IMG/VR virus record: IMGVR_UViG_3300020057_001232
Location: 54,062 to 118,061 of that record
Length of the DNA: 64,000 nt
Direction: 5' to 3' (one strand)
DNA from: a virus
Position numbers and translations under genes: made by a program. Of the stretch, positions 16,581 through 26,242 are shown piece by piece (the first letter of the stretch is position 1; every line of letters begins with the position of its first letter). The notes under the pieces were generated by a model. That model did not search any database. It was not told the origin of the DNA and was given only the letters and a program-made list of their open reading frames with translations.

Positions 16581-18926
16581 TTAGTATTCCAGGAGGAATT
16601 CTGGGTCGTAAACCATGACGCCAGTGCTGATCGCGCGACCAACAGTGTAGACGATGTAGCCAGCCGCGAAGCCAGTGATGTCGTCTGTGAGAGCGCCTGC
16701 CGTGATGGCACTGACGTACTGCAACTTGCCTGAAGTCATCGTGAGACCGCTGACTTCTGCACCTTGGAGGGTGAAGACCTTACCCGTAGCTGCGTCAGCA
16801 ACGGAGGCATCCGAAACCACGGCTACTTGACGATCCGCAAGAGTCGAGACTTGTGCGTTCGCAAGAGCGATGATGTGGGTAGCGTTGACCGTTACGATCT
16901 GACCTGCGGTGACTGTTCCGCCAGATCCGTTCGTGAGCGTAGACGTAAAGTCGATCTTGCCTTTGGTGACCGAAAGGGCAGCAAGCTTCGCCGTCGTGAC
17001 GTTGCCGTCAGCAATTGCTGCTGTGACAACCGCACTTGTTGCGAGCTTGGCTGCGATGACCGCACCGTCAGCGATGGCTGCCGACGTTACTGCACTTGTT
17101 GCAAGCTTCGCCGCTGTGACGTTGGCATCAGCAATTGCTGCTGTGACAACCGCACTCGTTCCAAGCTTCGACGCAGTGACGTTGCCGTCAGCAATTGCTG
17201 CTGTGACAACCGCACTCGTTGCAAGCTTGACCGCAGTAACGTTGCCGTCAGCAATCTTAGCCGAGGTGACCGAAGAAGTCGTAAGCTTAGCCGCCGTAAC
17301 GTTGTCGTCTGCAATCTTAACCGTTGTGACCGCAGAATCAGCGAGCTTAAGTGTGCCGACAGCGCCGTCATCGATCTTAGCTGAGGTAACGTTACCGTCT
17401 GCAATCTTAGCCGCAGTTACCGAAGAAGTCGCAAGCTTAGCCGCAGTGACGTTGTCGTCAGCAATCTTAGCCGAGGTTACGGCAGAGTCAGCAAGCTTGA
17501 CCGTCGTAACGTTGCCGTCAGCAATCTTAGCCGCAGTTACCGAAGAGGTCGCAAGCTTAGCCGCAGTGACGTTGTCGTCAGCAATCTTAACCGAGGTGAC
17601 CGACGAAGAAGCAAGCTTGACCGCAGTCACGTCGCCATCGTTGATCTTAGCCGAGGTTACGGCAGAGTCTGCAAGCTTCACCGTCGTAACCGACGAGTCC
17701 GCAAGCTTAGCCGTAGTGACGTTGTCGTCAGCAATCTTAGCCGAGGTAACCGCCGAAGTTGCAAGCTTGACCGCAGTCACGTCGCCATCGTTGATCTTAG
17801 CTGAGGTTACGGCAGAGTCTGCAAGCTTCACCGTAGTGACGTTGTCGTCAGCAATCTTAGCCGAGGTAACCGCCGAAGTTGCAAGCTTGATCGCAGTAAC
17901 GTTGTCGTCAGCAATCTTAGCCGAAGTAACCGAAGAGGTCGCAAGCTTGACCGCAGTGACGTTGTCGTCAGCAATCTTAACCGAGGTTACGGCAGAGTCA
18001 GCAAGCTTGACCGTCGTAACGTTGCCGTCAGCAATCTTAGCCGAGGTAACGCCGCTGGCTTTGATAGCAACGTTTCCGCTGCCGTCGATCGTGATACCGA
18101 CTTCGTCAGTACGAACAGCAACACCACCGCTGCGGCGTTCAGCACCACCGAGGGGTGCTACTGCAACGCGGAGCTTGCCGCCGTCGCCAGTTGTGTCAAA
18201 TTCAAGACCAGAGCTACCACCCGAAGAACCTGCTGCGGTAAGACCTGCACCTGTGTCGAGTTCGACAGAGAAGGTGCCAGTCGAGTCAAGAAGACCTGCG
18301 CCTGCCGTAAGAGTACCAGCACCCGAGAACTGAGCGAAGGCAAGCGCCGTCGTGTCTACGGTGATGGGATCATTAGAGGTCAGAACCCAGCCGGAGTCAG
18401 CATAGGTACCTTCTTCAACGAAGGTGAAGAGACCCGCAGAGACTTCGGCAGCAGGAGTGCCGTCGCAGTCTGGGGCACGCTTAAGGATCGCAGGCGTACC
18501 CGCCGAGCCTTTGTCTTGAACGTAATAGATACCGTTGTCAGACGCCGTGCCTTGATCTTTCAAGAGAACGCGGGCAGCGCGTGTCGTAAGCGCGTAGGGG
18601 TCCGTGCTGCCTGCGTCAGCAACAACATCTGTCCAAGCCGAGACACCACCGAGAGCAAGAACGCCGTTAGCGGTTGCCGTCAAGGTTTTGGTTACGCCTG
18701 AGCCCGCCGAAGTAGAGGTGAAGGCAGCGCCGGAAGCCGCTTTCACGCTTTGCTTAGGGTCAAGACCTTGAGCTACGGAGTCAACGTACTCCTTCGTCGC
18801 GGCATGGTTTGGTGCCGTAGGGGTTTGAAGGATTGTGACTACGTTGAAGTCAACAGCCATCGTGTTAGACGGCTGACGCTTTGTCCTGCCGCTTGTATCA
18901 AGCGTCAGTAAATTGAAGTTCGCCAT
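16581..18926 (-). CDS. Long repetitive tail-fibre-like protein
   Basis: 781 aa. Residues 1-290 hold a beta-rich head (starts MANFNLLTLD) with Gly-rich stretches. Residues ~290-650 are ten-residue repeats, alternating VTSAKIADDN and VTAVKLATSS types, which match the trimeric beta-structured shafts of phage fibres. The C-terminal ~130 residues form a non-repetitive tip. It probably assembles as a trimer on the virion. It heads the minus-strand structural cluster and faces the terminator at 16533. Confidence 0.8.
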   Translation of the reverse strand: MANFNLLTLDTSGRTKRQPSNTMAVDFNVVTILQTPTAPNHAATKEYVDSVAQGLDPKQSVKAASGAAFTSTSAGSGVTKTLTATANGVLALGGVSAWTDVVADAGSTDPYALTTRAARVLLKDQGTASDNGIYYVQDKGSAGTPAILKRAPDCDGTPAAEVSAGLFTFVEEGTYADSGWVLTSNDPITVDTTALAFAQFSGAGTLTAGAGLLDSTGTFSVELDTGAGLTAAGSSGGSSGLEFDTTGDGGKLRVAVAPLGGAERRSGGVAVRTDEVGITIDGSGNVAIKASGVTSAKIADGNVTTVKLADSAVTSVKIADDNVTAVKLATSSVTSAKIADDNVTAIKLATSAVTSAKIADDNVTTVKLADSAVTSAKINDGDVTAVKLATSAVTSAKIADDNVTTAKLADSSVTTVKLADSAVTSAKINDGDVTAVKLASSSVTSVKIADDNVTAAKLATSSVTAAKIADGNVTTVKLADSAVTSAKIADDNVTAAKLATSSVTAAKIADGNVTSAKIDDGAVGTLKLADSAVTTVKIADDNVTAAKLTTSSVTSAKIADGNVTAVKLATSAVVTAAIADGNVTASKLGTSAVVTAAIADANVTAAKLATSAVTSAAIADGAVIAAKLATSAVVTAAIADGNVTTAKLAALSVTKGKIDFTSTLTNGSGGTVTAGQIVTVNATHIIALANAQVSTLADRQVAVVSDASVADAATGKVFTLQGAEVSGLTMTSGKLQYVSAITAGALTDDITGFAAGYIVYTVGRAISTGVMVYDPEFLLEY
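16978..18055 (-). repeat. Sixty-base tandem repeats inside fibre gene
   Basis: About 18 imperfect copies with an exact 60-base period. Each unit encodes two ten-residue repeats and keeps a GCAAGCTT-like anchor. Exact period and high identity would promote copy-number change by slippage or recombination. A long plus-strand frame across it is only the antisense shadow. Confidence 0.9.
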
Positions 18927-18961
18927 TATAGCTCCTAGTTAGAAAAGTTTGATACGTAATC

Positions 18962-20323
18962 TCAGGTCAATGCGTCGTAAATGCGGTAATGTACTTTAAT
19001 CTTCAAAGTCGAGTCACCAGAAGTGAAAGCGTTTGCAGAGATGAGCTTAATCGCTTCGTTAATTCCAAGCTCCACAGTGTCAGGTACTGGATTTGAAGGT
19101 TTTTCAAATCTACGGCTGTTTGCTAAAGCCTTAACCACGCCAGCATCAACACTCAAATTCTGATTCTGCGATGTTTCAAAGTCGATAAGGAGGTCGCTAC
19201 CTGCAATGTAGGGAATGCTGTTAAAAGAGAGAAAGCATTCGACGGCATCTACATCAATGAACTTGCCTGCTCCGGGTGCCGGGACAAGGGTTATCGCAGT
19301 AGTGTGTAGGTTAAGAATCTCAGCGGAGGACACCGTAGTTGTAGCTTCGAGGGAGTTAAGCACTCCAACGACGGCTACTTGGATATTACTGCCTGTCTGC
19401 GTCAGGCTGATGTTTGTGCCTTCAGATAAGGTCACCGAACCGTTGATCGCAGAATCACCAAACTTGGCTACTGACAAGACACCTTTATGGGTGTGGTCAG
19501 CACGAGCATAGAGAGCCGAGACGCCGACCGACCCTGAGGCATTAATGTCAGATCCGGCAGTGATGGAAGGGTTTCCACCGGACGCCGAGATTGTTAAATC
19601 ATTCCCTACTTGAGCGATGGAGACGTTGGAGCCTTCGGTGAAGGTAACGTCGCCGAAGAGCTGCGGACTGCCGGTCTTCTTTACGGAATGGATACCTTCG
19701 TGAGCGTGATCGGCTCTAGCTACATAGGTGGAGACGCCAACTGCGGCTGTTCCTACGGCGGCAGGAGTTGCACTCGCCAAAGGTAAAGTGACACCGATTT
19801 TGATGTCATTCGTTAAGTTCGTTACGGTGACGAGGTTTCCGGCAAGGATTCTCTTAAAGATAAGAGTGTCAATGGCGATCTCTTTGAACACAAGACCTGT
19901 GCCCGTACCCGCAGCGTTGTCAGCGTTGGTGACAGTCCCGCCACCGCCTCCACCAGTCGAACTGATTACAATTGTGTCATCTACGGTGGTGATAATTGTG
20001 TTCGCTCCGGCTTTTAGGGTGCGGAACTCTAAAGTGCTATTGTCTTTGACCTTGAAGACTTGACCCGTACCGTCGCCACGGTTGGCACCGTCCAAAACCT
20101 TGATCGTGTTAGCAGCAGGTGGCGGAGGTGGACCAATGTCGTCATCTGGAGTGTTGTCGATTTCCCAAACACCTTCGACGAGAGGTGGGGAAATAGAAAC
20201 AAACTCTTCGTCCGTTAAGTTGAGGTACTCAAGGGAGAATACAGTGCGTTCATATGTGATATTTGGTCTGACGACCGTAACCGTCTGACGCTGGAGACTT
20301 ATATTTCGTAGGCGAACCGACAT
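18962..20323 (-). CDS. Fibre-like virion protein with ADHxH repeats
   Basis: 453 aa. Two copies of a ~60-residue unit begin with ARADHAHEG and ARADHTHKG, each followed by a GDVTF/GSVTL strand and EGxN. HxH motifs in phage fibres can bind a metal in the trimer core. The N-terminus (~1-100) is Pro-rich near residue 75 and likely attaches to the virion. Similar units occur in 38478-39737 and 40434-41348, so these genes share modules. Confidence 0.75.
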   Translation of the reverse strand: MSVRLRNISLQRQTVTVVRPNITYERTVFSLEYLNLTDEEFVSISPPLVEGVWEIDNTPDDDIGPPPPPAANTIKVLDGANRGDGTGQVFKVKDNSTLEFRTLKAGANTIITTVDDTIVISSTGGGGGGTVTNADNAAGTGTGLVFKEIAIDTLIFKRILAGNLVTVTNLTNDIKIGVTLPLASATPAAVGTAAVGVSTYVARADHAHEGIHSVKKTGSPQLFGDVTFTEGSNVSIAQVGNDLTISASGGNPSITAGSDINASGSVGVSALYARADHTHKGVLSVAKFGDSAINGSVTLSEGTNISLTQTGSNIQVAVVGVLNSLEATTTVSSAEILNLHTTAITLVPAPGAGKFIDVDAVECFLSFNSIPYIAGSDLLIDFETSQNQNLSVDAGVVKALANSRRFEKPSNPVPDTVELGINEAIKLISANAFTSGDSTLKIKVHYRIYDALT

Positions 20324-20427
20324 CGCATTACTCCCATGGAAAAGGACGCAGTTTTTACAGACTATTTCTAATCTGTAGAGCTGTTGGCGGTTGCGTTAAT
20401 AGGAGTAAGCGGTTTGAATTTAATCTC

Positions 20428-20928
20428 TCAGTCCCAACCGCCGCCGTCGTCGGAATTACTTTCCCCGTCGTCCTCTTCTGGCTCACTGTAGGTGGGAGCT
20501 ATTCCGATGCTGACGGTGCCTGTAAACTGCTCCCCGAGCTGATTCTTGTCGGGGTACACGTCGATAACAGCCCCGTCCAAGGCGGTAGCTATATGGTTCT
20601 CAATGACCAAAGCGAGCAAGTTGAAGGGTGCCGTGTCGCTAAACTTCAAAGTCAGGGTTGCCTTGCGGGAGGCGTCGAGCCGGACAGTCTTCAGTTTTAT
20701 GAGACGCCCTAAGTCTTCCCTTTGGAAAAATTCCACGAGGGCTCCTGACGAAAAACCAGAGGTCTCTAACGTTACTTCGCAGGGCGTCCCTATGAAGCCT
20801 CGTCCACAAGTCAGAAGCCTGGCTTCTTTCTCCGAGGTAGACGCGGGCATAATACTGCTTAGGGGACTCGCAGCGTAAACGGACGTTGATAACAGCACCG
20901 CAAAAAGGGGTAACAGACGCACAGACAC
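20428..20928 (-). CDS. Secreted hypothetical protein
   Basis: 166 aa. Residues 1-19 are a typical Sec signal peptide ending SVYA. The mature part is beta-rich with two Cys that could form a disulfide, and ends in an acidic, Gly-rich tail (DDGESNSDDGGGWD). Function unknown; probably acts in the periplasm or outside the cell. Confidence 0.65.
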   Translation of the reverse strand: MSVRLLPLFAVLLSTSVYAASPLSSIMPASTSEKEARLLTCGRGFIGTPCEVTLETSGFSSGALVEFFQREDLGRLIKLKTVRLDASRKATLTLKFSDTAPFNLLALVIENHIATALDGAVIDVYPDKNQLGEQFTGTVSIGIAPTYSEPEEDDGESNSDDGGGWD

Positions 20929-20939
20929 CTCTCTTTCAT

Positions 20940-21272
20940 TTACAACCGCAAATTCATAATAGAAAACAAGCTACCGAGCTTTGTGTAGTACGGAGGAAGA
21001 AGAGTAGGAGGATTGAAGGAATTGCAAAAACGGCTTACAAGCTCTACACGGATAATGTCAAGATCTTGAAATGCCGCCTTATCCCAAGGAGGCTGGCAGT
21101 GGAACTCTTGGTACTCACGCTCGATTTTCAGAGTGAGGTCTAAGATGTCGTGAGCATGAAGAAGCCGCTTGATGGCGGCAACGGCGGTGGTGTGGTGAAT
21201 AAGAGTAAGAGTGTCACCTAAAAGGTTTGTCATCAGAACAACTTCGTTGTGCAGGGTGACAATTTCTCCCAT
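20940..21272 (-). CDS. Hypothetical protein, 110 aa
   Basis: Mostly helical small protein that directly follows the gene ending at 21273. It sits in the minus-strand cluster of probable structural genes; no family recognised. Confidence 0.55.
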   Translation of the reverse strand: MGEIVTLHNEVVLMTNLLGDTLTLIHHTTAVAAIKRLLHAHDILDLTLKIEREYQEFHCQPPWDKAAFQDLDIIRVELVSRFCNSFNPPTLLPPYYTKLGSLFSIMNLRL

Positions 21273-21944
21273 TTACCCCTCCTCCGATTCTCCCAACTCT
21301 TCGCTCATGTAATAGGTAATGGTCAGCGGTATAGCTTTCTTGCCGATGGCGAGCTGGACGTAAGAACTGTCCGGGAACTCCATCTCCGCTACCTCAGACC
21401 CGTCAAGCTCGTCGCTCTGCCACTTCAAGCTTGGCAGTCTTACCTGTAATGAATCTTTGATTTTCTGAATGTCTAACTTCTTTTCTTCTTCGTCGTCTTC
21501 GCCGGGGGTACCCTCAGACCAAGTGTAGGTGGGGGGTTTCGGAAGGGTCATTTTCATCGTGGGGAAGATTGCCTTCACGATCTTCAAGAAGTCGTCGAAG
21601 AAGACTCGTTCGGAGGCAGCTTGAACTTTGGCGGCGTATGCGTAAACGTTGGTGTCTTTCATAATATCTTTCAAGTTAAGTGGAACTCGCATGACGGGCT
21701 CCCCAGAAAATGGGAAGCCTTGGTCGTCGAACATAGGTCCCTCGATCAAACCTTTGTAGGGTTTACCCCTGCGGTTGGAGTAATCCGGCAGCTCGACATC
21801 GTTCGCAGGTTCGTCTACGAGCTTGTACTTCCTTTTCAGGAGGCGGAGCTTCTCTTGGTTGATCGGCAAGCCAACACGGTCGAACTCGACATCCATCGAA
21901 ATCGGTTTAAGAGTTGGGGGTCCTTCTGCTTTTATCTTACGCAT
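21273..21944 (-). CDS. Probable virion protein, 223 aa
   Basis: Unrecognised, with a Pro-rich N-terminal part and an acidic linker (GEDDEEEKK) near residue 150. It overlaps the upstream gene by eight bases and abuts the one downstream. Its position among fibre and neck-like genes suggests a structural or assembly role. Confidence 0.6.
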   Translation of the reverse strand: MRKIKAEGPPTLKPISMDVEFDRVGLPINQEKLRLLKRKYKLVDEPANDVELPDYSNRRGKPYKGLIEGPMFDDQGFPFSGEPVMRVPLNLKDIMKDTNVYAYAAKVQAASERVFFDDFLKIVKAIFPTMKMTLPKPPTYTWSEGTPGEDDEEEKKLDIQKIKDSLQVRLPSLKWQSDELDGSEVAEMEFPDSSYVQLAIGKKAIPLTITYYMSEELGESEEG

Positions 21945-22191
21945 CCTCTAATATCCTTATGAGGTATAATAGGTCTGGTCCTGTAATTTTTCTGCCGTAA
22001 GCGGAGGCTTCTCGCATCTCGTGGAGCTTATGCAGTACGTCTGTAACTTTGTCGTCGATGACTTTAAATCCTAAGCTTTCGATTTCTCCCCTAGTGATCT
22101 CGCCGTCGAACCACTGAAGCTTTTGCTGAGTTGTATATGTTGTCCTAATCGTGACGCCATTTTTACTAAGCAGCAATACAGCTCCCTTCAT
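21937..22191 (-). CDS. Hypothetical protein, 84 aa
   Basis: Start ATG 22191 is chosen because it overlaps the TGA of the upstream gene (ATGA); the longer frame would run 60 bases into that gene. Small alpha/beta protein, likely translated by coupling. Function unknown. Confidence 0.6.
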   Translation of the reverse strand: MKGAVLLLSKNGVTIRTTYTTQQKLQWFDGEITRGEIESLGFKVIDDKVTDVLHKLHEMREASAYGRKITGPDLLYLIRILEDA

Positions 22192-23177
22192 AGGGGAATC
22201 CTCGACCAGCTTTCGTCTTCTAGAACTTTTCTCATGGTGATGTCCCACGAAGTTAGAATATTCTGCGGGTCGTTCTTGCTGACTTCAATGATCTTCCAAC
22301 GGGTCATATCCCACAGCCGAACTACGACATCTTCAAGCGACACCTTCTTCACCTCGTCGGAGAAGACCATGTTGATCTGCTGAAACACTTCGATAGCACC
22401 GTAGTCAGTCAGTACGTCGGACTCCGCACGGCGAGGTACGTCCACTATAAGGATAGGAGGATCTGGCGACACTACTAAGGGACGGAACATAAAATATTGA
22501 AACATCGGCGAAGGATCGGAGGCTACCGCACGCTTTAAGGTCACTCGAAAGCGAAGCCTGCCTCCTTGTGCAACCAAAAGACGCTGCTTAAGAGCAGCTT
22601 CCGAGAAGGGGATAAAGTCGGGATCTGAGTCGTCGAGCATGAATTTGAAATCGACGGTGCCCCCACTTCGACGATACTCGAACTTGGAGATGTCGAGACC
22701 GTAGTAGGTCCCCTGCTCCATGTTTTCAGTCCATTCGACGTAGCCAGAGATGTGGTTTTCTTCGAGGGTAAACCACGGAGGGACGCCGACTAAGTGATTG
22801 ATGAGAGTGTTGACGCCGTACCACTGCCGGGAAGGGTCAAACATGTAGAGGTCCGTGCCCCACTTGAGGTAGCCACCGGCAAAGCCTGTCATAAAACAGA
22901 TAGGGCAGCCATTGTGTGGTGTCGAGTTGACACCTTTCCAGCAAGTGCAGCGGCGTCCTGATCGAAGCCTTTGGTAAAAGAAGACCTGCCTGCCGTCTAC
23001 GCTGATGGCGTTCCGGGTGCGGTTGGCGATTTGAGGGATGAGCTGCTCTTTGGCAACTTGCTTATAAACGTCAACAGCAACGTCCGTTGGATCACCATGA
23101 CTGCGGCTTCCGCTTGGGTCCGGGTTACGGGCGTGGTTGTACATTGTGCTTTTTGTTCTAGGATCACGCAGCGACAT
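22188..23177 (-). CDS. Probable neck/baseplate protein with zinc motif
   Basis: 329 aa. RRCTCW and NGCPICF (~residues 68-92) form a four-Cys site, likely zinc, in the segment YQRLRSGRRCTCW...CPICFMTGFAGGY, which resembles phage virion proteins seen in large myoviruses. The remainder is beta-rich. ATG 23177 has GGGA upstream; an ATG at 23192 is an alternative. Structural role inferred from sequence feel and neighbours. Confidence 0.6.
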   Translation of the reverse strand: MSLRDPRTKSTMYNHARNPDPSGSRSHGDPTDVAVDVYKQVAKEQLIPQIANRTRNAISVDGRQVFFYQRLRSGRRCTCWKGVNSTPHNGCPICFMTGFAGGYLKWGTDLYMFDPSRQWYGVNTLINHLVGVPPWFTLEENHISGYVEWTENMEQGTYYGLDISKFEYRRSGGTVDFKFMLDDSDPDFIPFSEAALKQRLLVAQGGRLRFRVTLKRAVASDPSPMFQYFMFRPLVVSPDPPILIVDVPRRAESDVLTDYGAIEVFQQINMVFSDEVKKVSLEDVVVRLWDMTRWKIIEVSKNDPQNILTSWDITMRKVLEDESWSRIPL

Positions 23178-23238
23178 TGTATTCCCACACAAGATTCAAT
23201 TGTTGAACGTCCCTCAAATAATCTAGGGGAAGCTGCTG

Positions 23239-23616
23239 ATGATCCGCATCTCTATAAATTTGACCTATCCTTCTTTTGCAGCCCTCTCGGGGGATGACCA
23301 AAAGCACATCGCCGTGTCGTTAAGCACGCACCTTATCAATTCGTTGCGTTTGAATTACCAATCGTACCCGTTGAATACGGCAACCGTTGGCGACTTCGCA
23401 GTCAACCAGCGTGACTACATCGTTTCAATGAGGCGACCGCTTCTCTTCTCCCGCACTGCCTTCACAATGTTCGGCAACATCAATGAAGACTCCTACCTAG
23501 CCGCACACATGGGGCACCACGTAGCAGCTCTTGTTGAGCAAGGTGTTATCGTTGTCACCGACACTGATACGATGATGGATTTGACTCCAGCCGATATCCT
23601 TACTTTCACTCCTTAA
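23239..23616 (+). CDS. Hypothetical protein, 125 aa
   Basis: Divergent from the structural cluster. No recognised motif; two Met-rich helices and several hydrophobic strands suggest a small globular protein. Followed after 22 bases by the RuvC-like gene. Confidence 0.65.
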   Translation: MIRISINLTYPSFAALSGDDQKHIAVSLSTHLINSLRLNYQSYPLNTATVGDFAVNQRDYIVSMRRPLLFSRTAFTMFGNINEDSYLAAHMGHHVAALVEQGVIVVTDTDTMMDLTPADILTFTP

Positions 23617-23638
23617 TATCTTCTGGTATTGTTTCAAC

Positions 23639-24181
23639 ATGACAATACCAGAATACGTCCTTTCCTTTGATCCAGGTCAAAAAGACACTACTTGGGCATA
23701 TTGCCTATCGACAGTTAAAGACGGTGAGTTTACGCCCGTAGAAGCTGGCTTCTCTCCCGTTTTTGAAGAACTAGGTACTTTAGACTTCAGCAAGCATTTA
23801 CAATTTAAAGAACGCTTGGTAACTTCATACGGTACAAGTATTGATCTTGTTGCTGAAAGGTTTATAGCTAGAGGCTTTGCGGCGAAGATCGGCGAGTACA
23901 TCCCATTCACTTTGGGTTTTTGGTCACATGCTTGGCAGGTAGGAAACGTGAAGCTTTTAATGGCTTCACAGTGGAAGATCCCCTTCAAGCGGTTCAACTC
24001 CAAATACAAGTTCGAGGATAAGCGGTTAGAAAACTGGTGGGAAGACAGGTTCGCCTATCTGACCACCGAAGAAAACCGAAAGAAGAAAATCGTCCATATA
24101 CAAGATGCTACCGCTATAGGTTTGTTTTATTACCGAAAGATATTGGGTGTAGATTGCAAGCTTCAAGGTCTTCCGTTTTAG
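23639..24181 (+). CDS. RuvC-like RNase H-fold nuclease
   Basis: 180 aa. SFDPGQKDTTWAY (~residue 9) has the first catalytic Asp on strand 1, LVAERF (~residue 80) the Glu, and HIQDATAIGLFYY near the C-terminus the last Asp pair. This order and spacing match RuvC-type Holliday junction resolvases, which cut branched DNA before packaging or during recombination. Length is close to RuvC (about 170 aa). Confidence 0.75.
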   Translation: MTIPEYVLSFDPGQKDTTWAYCLSTVKDGEFTPVEAGFSPVFEELGTLDFSKHLQFKERLVTSYGTSIDLVAERFIARGFAAKIGEYIPFTLGFWSHAWQVGNVKLLMASQWKIPFKRFNSKYKFEDKRLENWWEDRFAYLTTEENRKKKIVHIQDATAIGLFYYRKILGVDCKLQGLPF

Positions 24182-24198
24182 GCGAGAACGTTTATTTA

Positions 24199-24807
24199 AT
24201 GAAACACGACTTTAAATGTCCCTACGCAGAAGCCGAGCTGAGACGCCCGTGCGAAGTGGGTAGCTGCAACTTCAACCTTGCGGACAGTCATATTAGTCGA
24301 ACCTATAAACGGTGCTTCCTCAACTATCAAGAGTCGCTCCGCTACAACCCTTTCGCCCTCGAAAAAGACAAGAGCTTCGACTACAACGCCCTCCCTTTGA
24401 AGCAGAAGCACCAACTTGTAGCCTCCTTTTTCAACACTAACTCTCTAGAGGTGGATAGGGTCCACGGCGAATTTTACGCAAGCATCTTCGCCGTTATGGT
24501 GGAAGATACGGTCGTCGGTCTGAAAAGACAGCGGCTTTCCCCCGTGCCTTTTAAACAATGTGCCGTCTGCGGTAACGAGTGCGATCACCTCTACTACCCC
24601 AAGTCAAATGCCTTGCCGGAAGGCTACGGCTACTGTGCCTATACCTGTTTTCAGCTAAAACCACCGCCAGTGCTCGTCGTAGAGAAAAACCTCGAAGTCG
24701 ATTTCTTTGATCTTCTTAAAGCCTTAGCTGCTGAGACAACCCAAGACCGTCCCCGCTTCGTGCGTCAGATTGTGGACTGGATCTTGAGCCGCACGCCTCT
24801 TGTTTGA
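24199..24807 (+). CDS. Cys-rich zinc-binding hypothetical protein
   Basis: 202 aa from ATG 24199; an upstream in-frame start lies inside the RuvC-like gene. The N-terminus has FKCPYAEAELRRPCEVGSC and the middle CAVCGNECDH...YCAYTC, two Cys/His clusters likely binding zinc. Function unknown. Confidence 0.65.
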   Translation: MKHDFKCPYAEAELRRPCEVGSCNFNLADSHISRTYKRCFLNYQESLRYNPFALEKDKSFDYNALPLKQKHQLVASFFNTNSLEVDRVHGEFYASIFAVMVEDTVVGLKRQRLSPVPFKQCAVCGNECDHLYYPKSNALPEGYGYCAYTCFQLKPPPVLVVEKNLEVDFFDLLKALAAETTQDRPRFVRQIVDWILSRTPLV

Positions 24808-24897
24808 CTAAAAGATTTGGTTGGTTAGCAAAGAAGAAAGATTCTATGCAAATGGAATCATTAGCGAGCATTACAGTAAAACCCTGAGGACAAAAAA

Positions 24898-25716
24898 ATG
24901 AATAGAATCAACGACAAGATCCTAGACAAGCTTCGTGCGAAGCTTGCAAAGGAAACCCCCTACCGTAGTGACTTCGTACTGGCAGACTTTCAAGTTCTAG
25001 ACGCAGACCGTGGTACTGCCACAGTCCTCGTTCATTATGACGAGAGAGCATTTGGTGTTCCAAGCAAAGAAACCGTAGCCGAGTCCCTTCTTCATCTTTA
25101 CCGTGCCCAAGACGGTCGTCCTCGTTTGCTAGCAGACGCCGCTACTGTTAAGCATTACCCCAAACACCAAGCCGTATCGTGTACGGTTCGCCTTCCAACG
25201 ATCCGTCGTCCAATCGAAGACGTGAAGCGTTTCAACTTGAAGCCAATCGTTGCCGGTACCGTTTTCCTCGGCGAAAACATGGAAGACACTTGGAAAGTTG
25301 GCAAGTCGGCTGAAGGTTCGATCTTTATTGAGCGCCTCGAAGACGACGATATCGACACCATCCTTCGTGAACGCAGCAAGAGCAAAGCATTCCGCACCCA
25401 CGCCACCACGTCCCTTACCCTTAACCGCATCGCAGCGTCGGCTTCCGAGATCAACTACTCGGTCGGTGACAAAGTGAACTGCGCTTACAAAGGCAAAATG
25501 CGTGCAGGCGAGATCGTCGGTCTTTCGGCTCTCGGCGCTCAAGTTCGCTTCGGCGACGGCGAGCAAGCAACTCTAACGACGGCAGCTCTTCACGGTCTTG
25601 TGAAAGCGGCAGCGAAGAGTAACCAAGTCAACAAGCAAGCGTTGAAGGAATACTACCGCAAAGCTTACGGCTTTGGCGAAGCAGAACTAGACAAGCTTGT
25701 CAGCACAATCGACTAA
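24898..25716 (+). CDS. Hypothetical protein, 272 aa
   Basis: Starts after GAGGAC about eight bases upstream. Mixed alpha/beta; around residue 195 the strand-rich segment VNCAYKGKMRAGEIVGL looks like a small SH3/KOW barrel. C-terminal ~40 residues are helical. It begins a tight plus-strand operon reaching 27992. Function unknown. Confidence 0.65.
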   Translation: MNRINDKILDKLRAKLAKETPYRSDFVLADFQVLDADRGTATVLVHYDERAFGVPSKETVAESLLHLYRAQDGRPRLLADAATVKHYPKHQAVSCTVRLPTIRRPIEDVKRFNLKPIVAGTVFLGENMEDTWKVGKSAEGSIFIERLEDDDIDTILRERSKSKAFRTHATTSLTLNRIAASASEINYSVGDKVNCAYKGKMRAGEIVGLSALGAQVRFGDGEQATLTTAALHGLVKAAAKSNQVNKQALKEYYRKAYGFGEAELDKLVSTID

Positions 25717-25729
25717 GTTAGGAGTTGTG

Positions 25730-26242
25730 GTGGAAGGCTTTAAGCTCAAGTCGCAACCTAAAACGGTTGCTCAGGCAGTTATATTTGCTGAAGCTCACAT
25801 TCGGGCTTTGGGGCTGCCTGAGCTTTCGCCTCTTTCGTTCGTTCAAAAAATCAACGCCAACGAAGTAGTGGCAGGGATCTTTCCGCTGACCAAGCTGCGA
25901 GAGAAGGAAGTTGTTCCGGGGCTTAAGCTTCAGAACGGCTCGTCCGTAATCGAAGTGGTGCGGATGATCCCTACCAACCGTGAGGTGGTTTACAAGAACA
26001 ACAGAGGGGGGCTCTTTCGAATCCCCGCCGAAAAGTTCGTCAAATTAGCTATCCAGCAAGGATACCGCAAAGTCTGGAACATTAGAAACTTCCTTATCAC
26101 ACTGAAGACACTTCTTAAGCCCGTGCTTGATGCCATACCTCTTATGTGGGTATTGAAATGGGTTCTCGGTGCGATACGTAAGCGTCCAGGTGCGTCCTTT
26201 CAGGATAAGCTTCCGAAGCAAACTGATAGGATTGAAAAGTGA
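25730..26242 (+). CDS. Hypothetical protein with hydrophobic C-terminal helix
   Basis: 170 aa from GTG 25730, which follows TAGGAG by five bases; earlier in-frame starts lie inside the previous gene. Residues ~125-155 (PVLDAIPLMWVLKWVLGAI) could be a membrane helix. The tail is basic. Stop overlaps the next GTG. Confidence 0.6.
   Translation: MEGFKLKSQPKTVAQAVIFAEAHIRALGLPELSPLSFVQKINANEVVAGIFPLTKLREKEVVPGLKLQNGSSVIEVVRMIPTNREVVYKNNRGGLFRIPAEKFVKLAIQQGYRKVWNIRNFLITLKTLLKPVLDAIPLMWVLKWVLGAIRKRPGASFQDKLPKQTDRIEK

Noticed and set aside
16978-18055. CRISPR array
   Set aside because: Repeats are contiguous and coding, with no spacers.
16909-18333. Long plus-strand reading frame of 474 aa
   Set aside because: Antisense shadow of the sixty-base repeats; no ribosome site, and only Val/Ala/Ser-rich.
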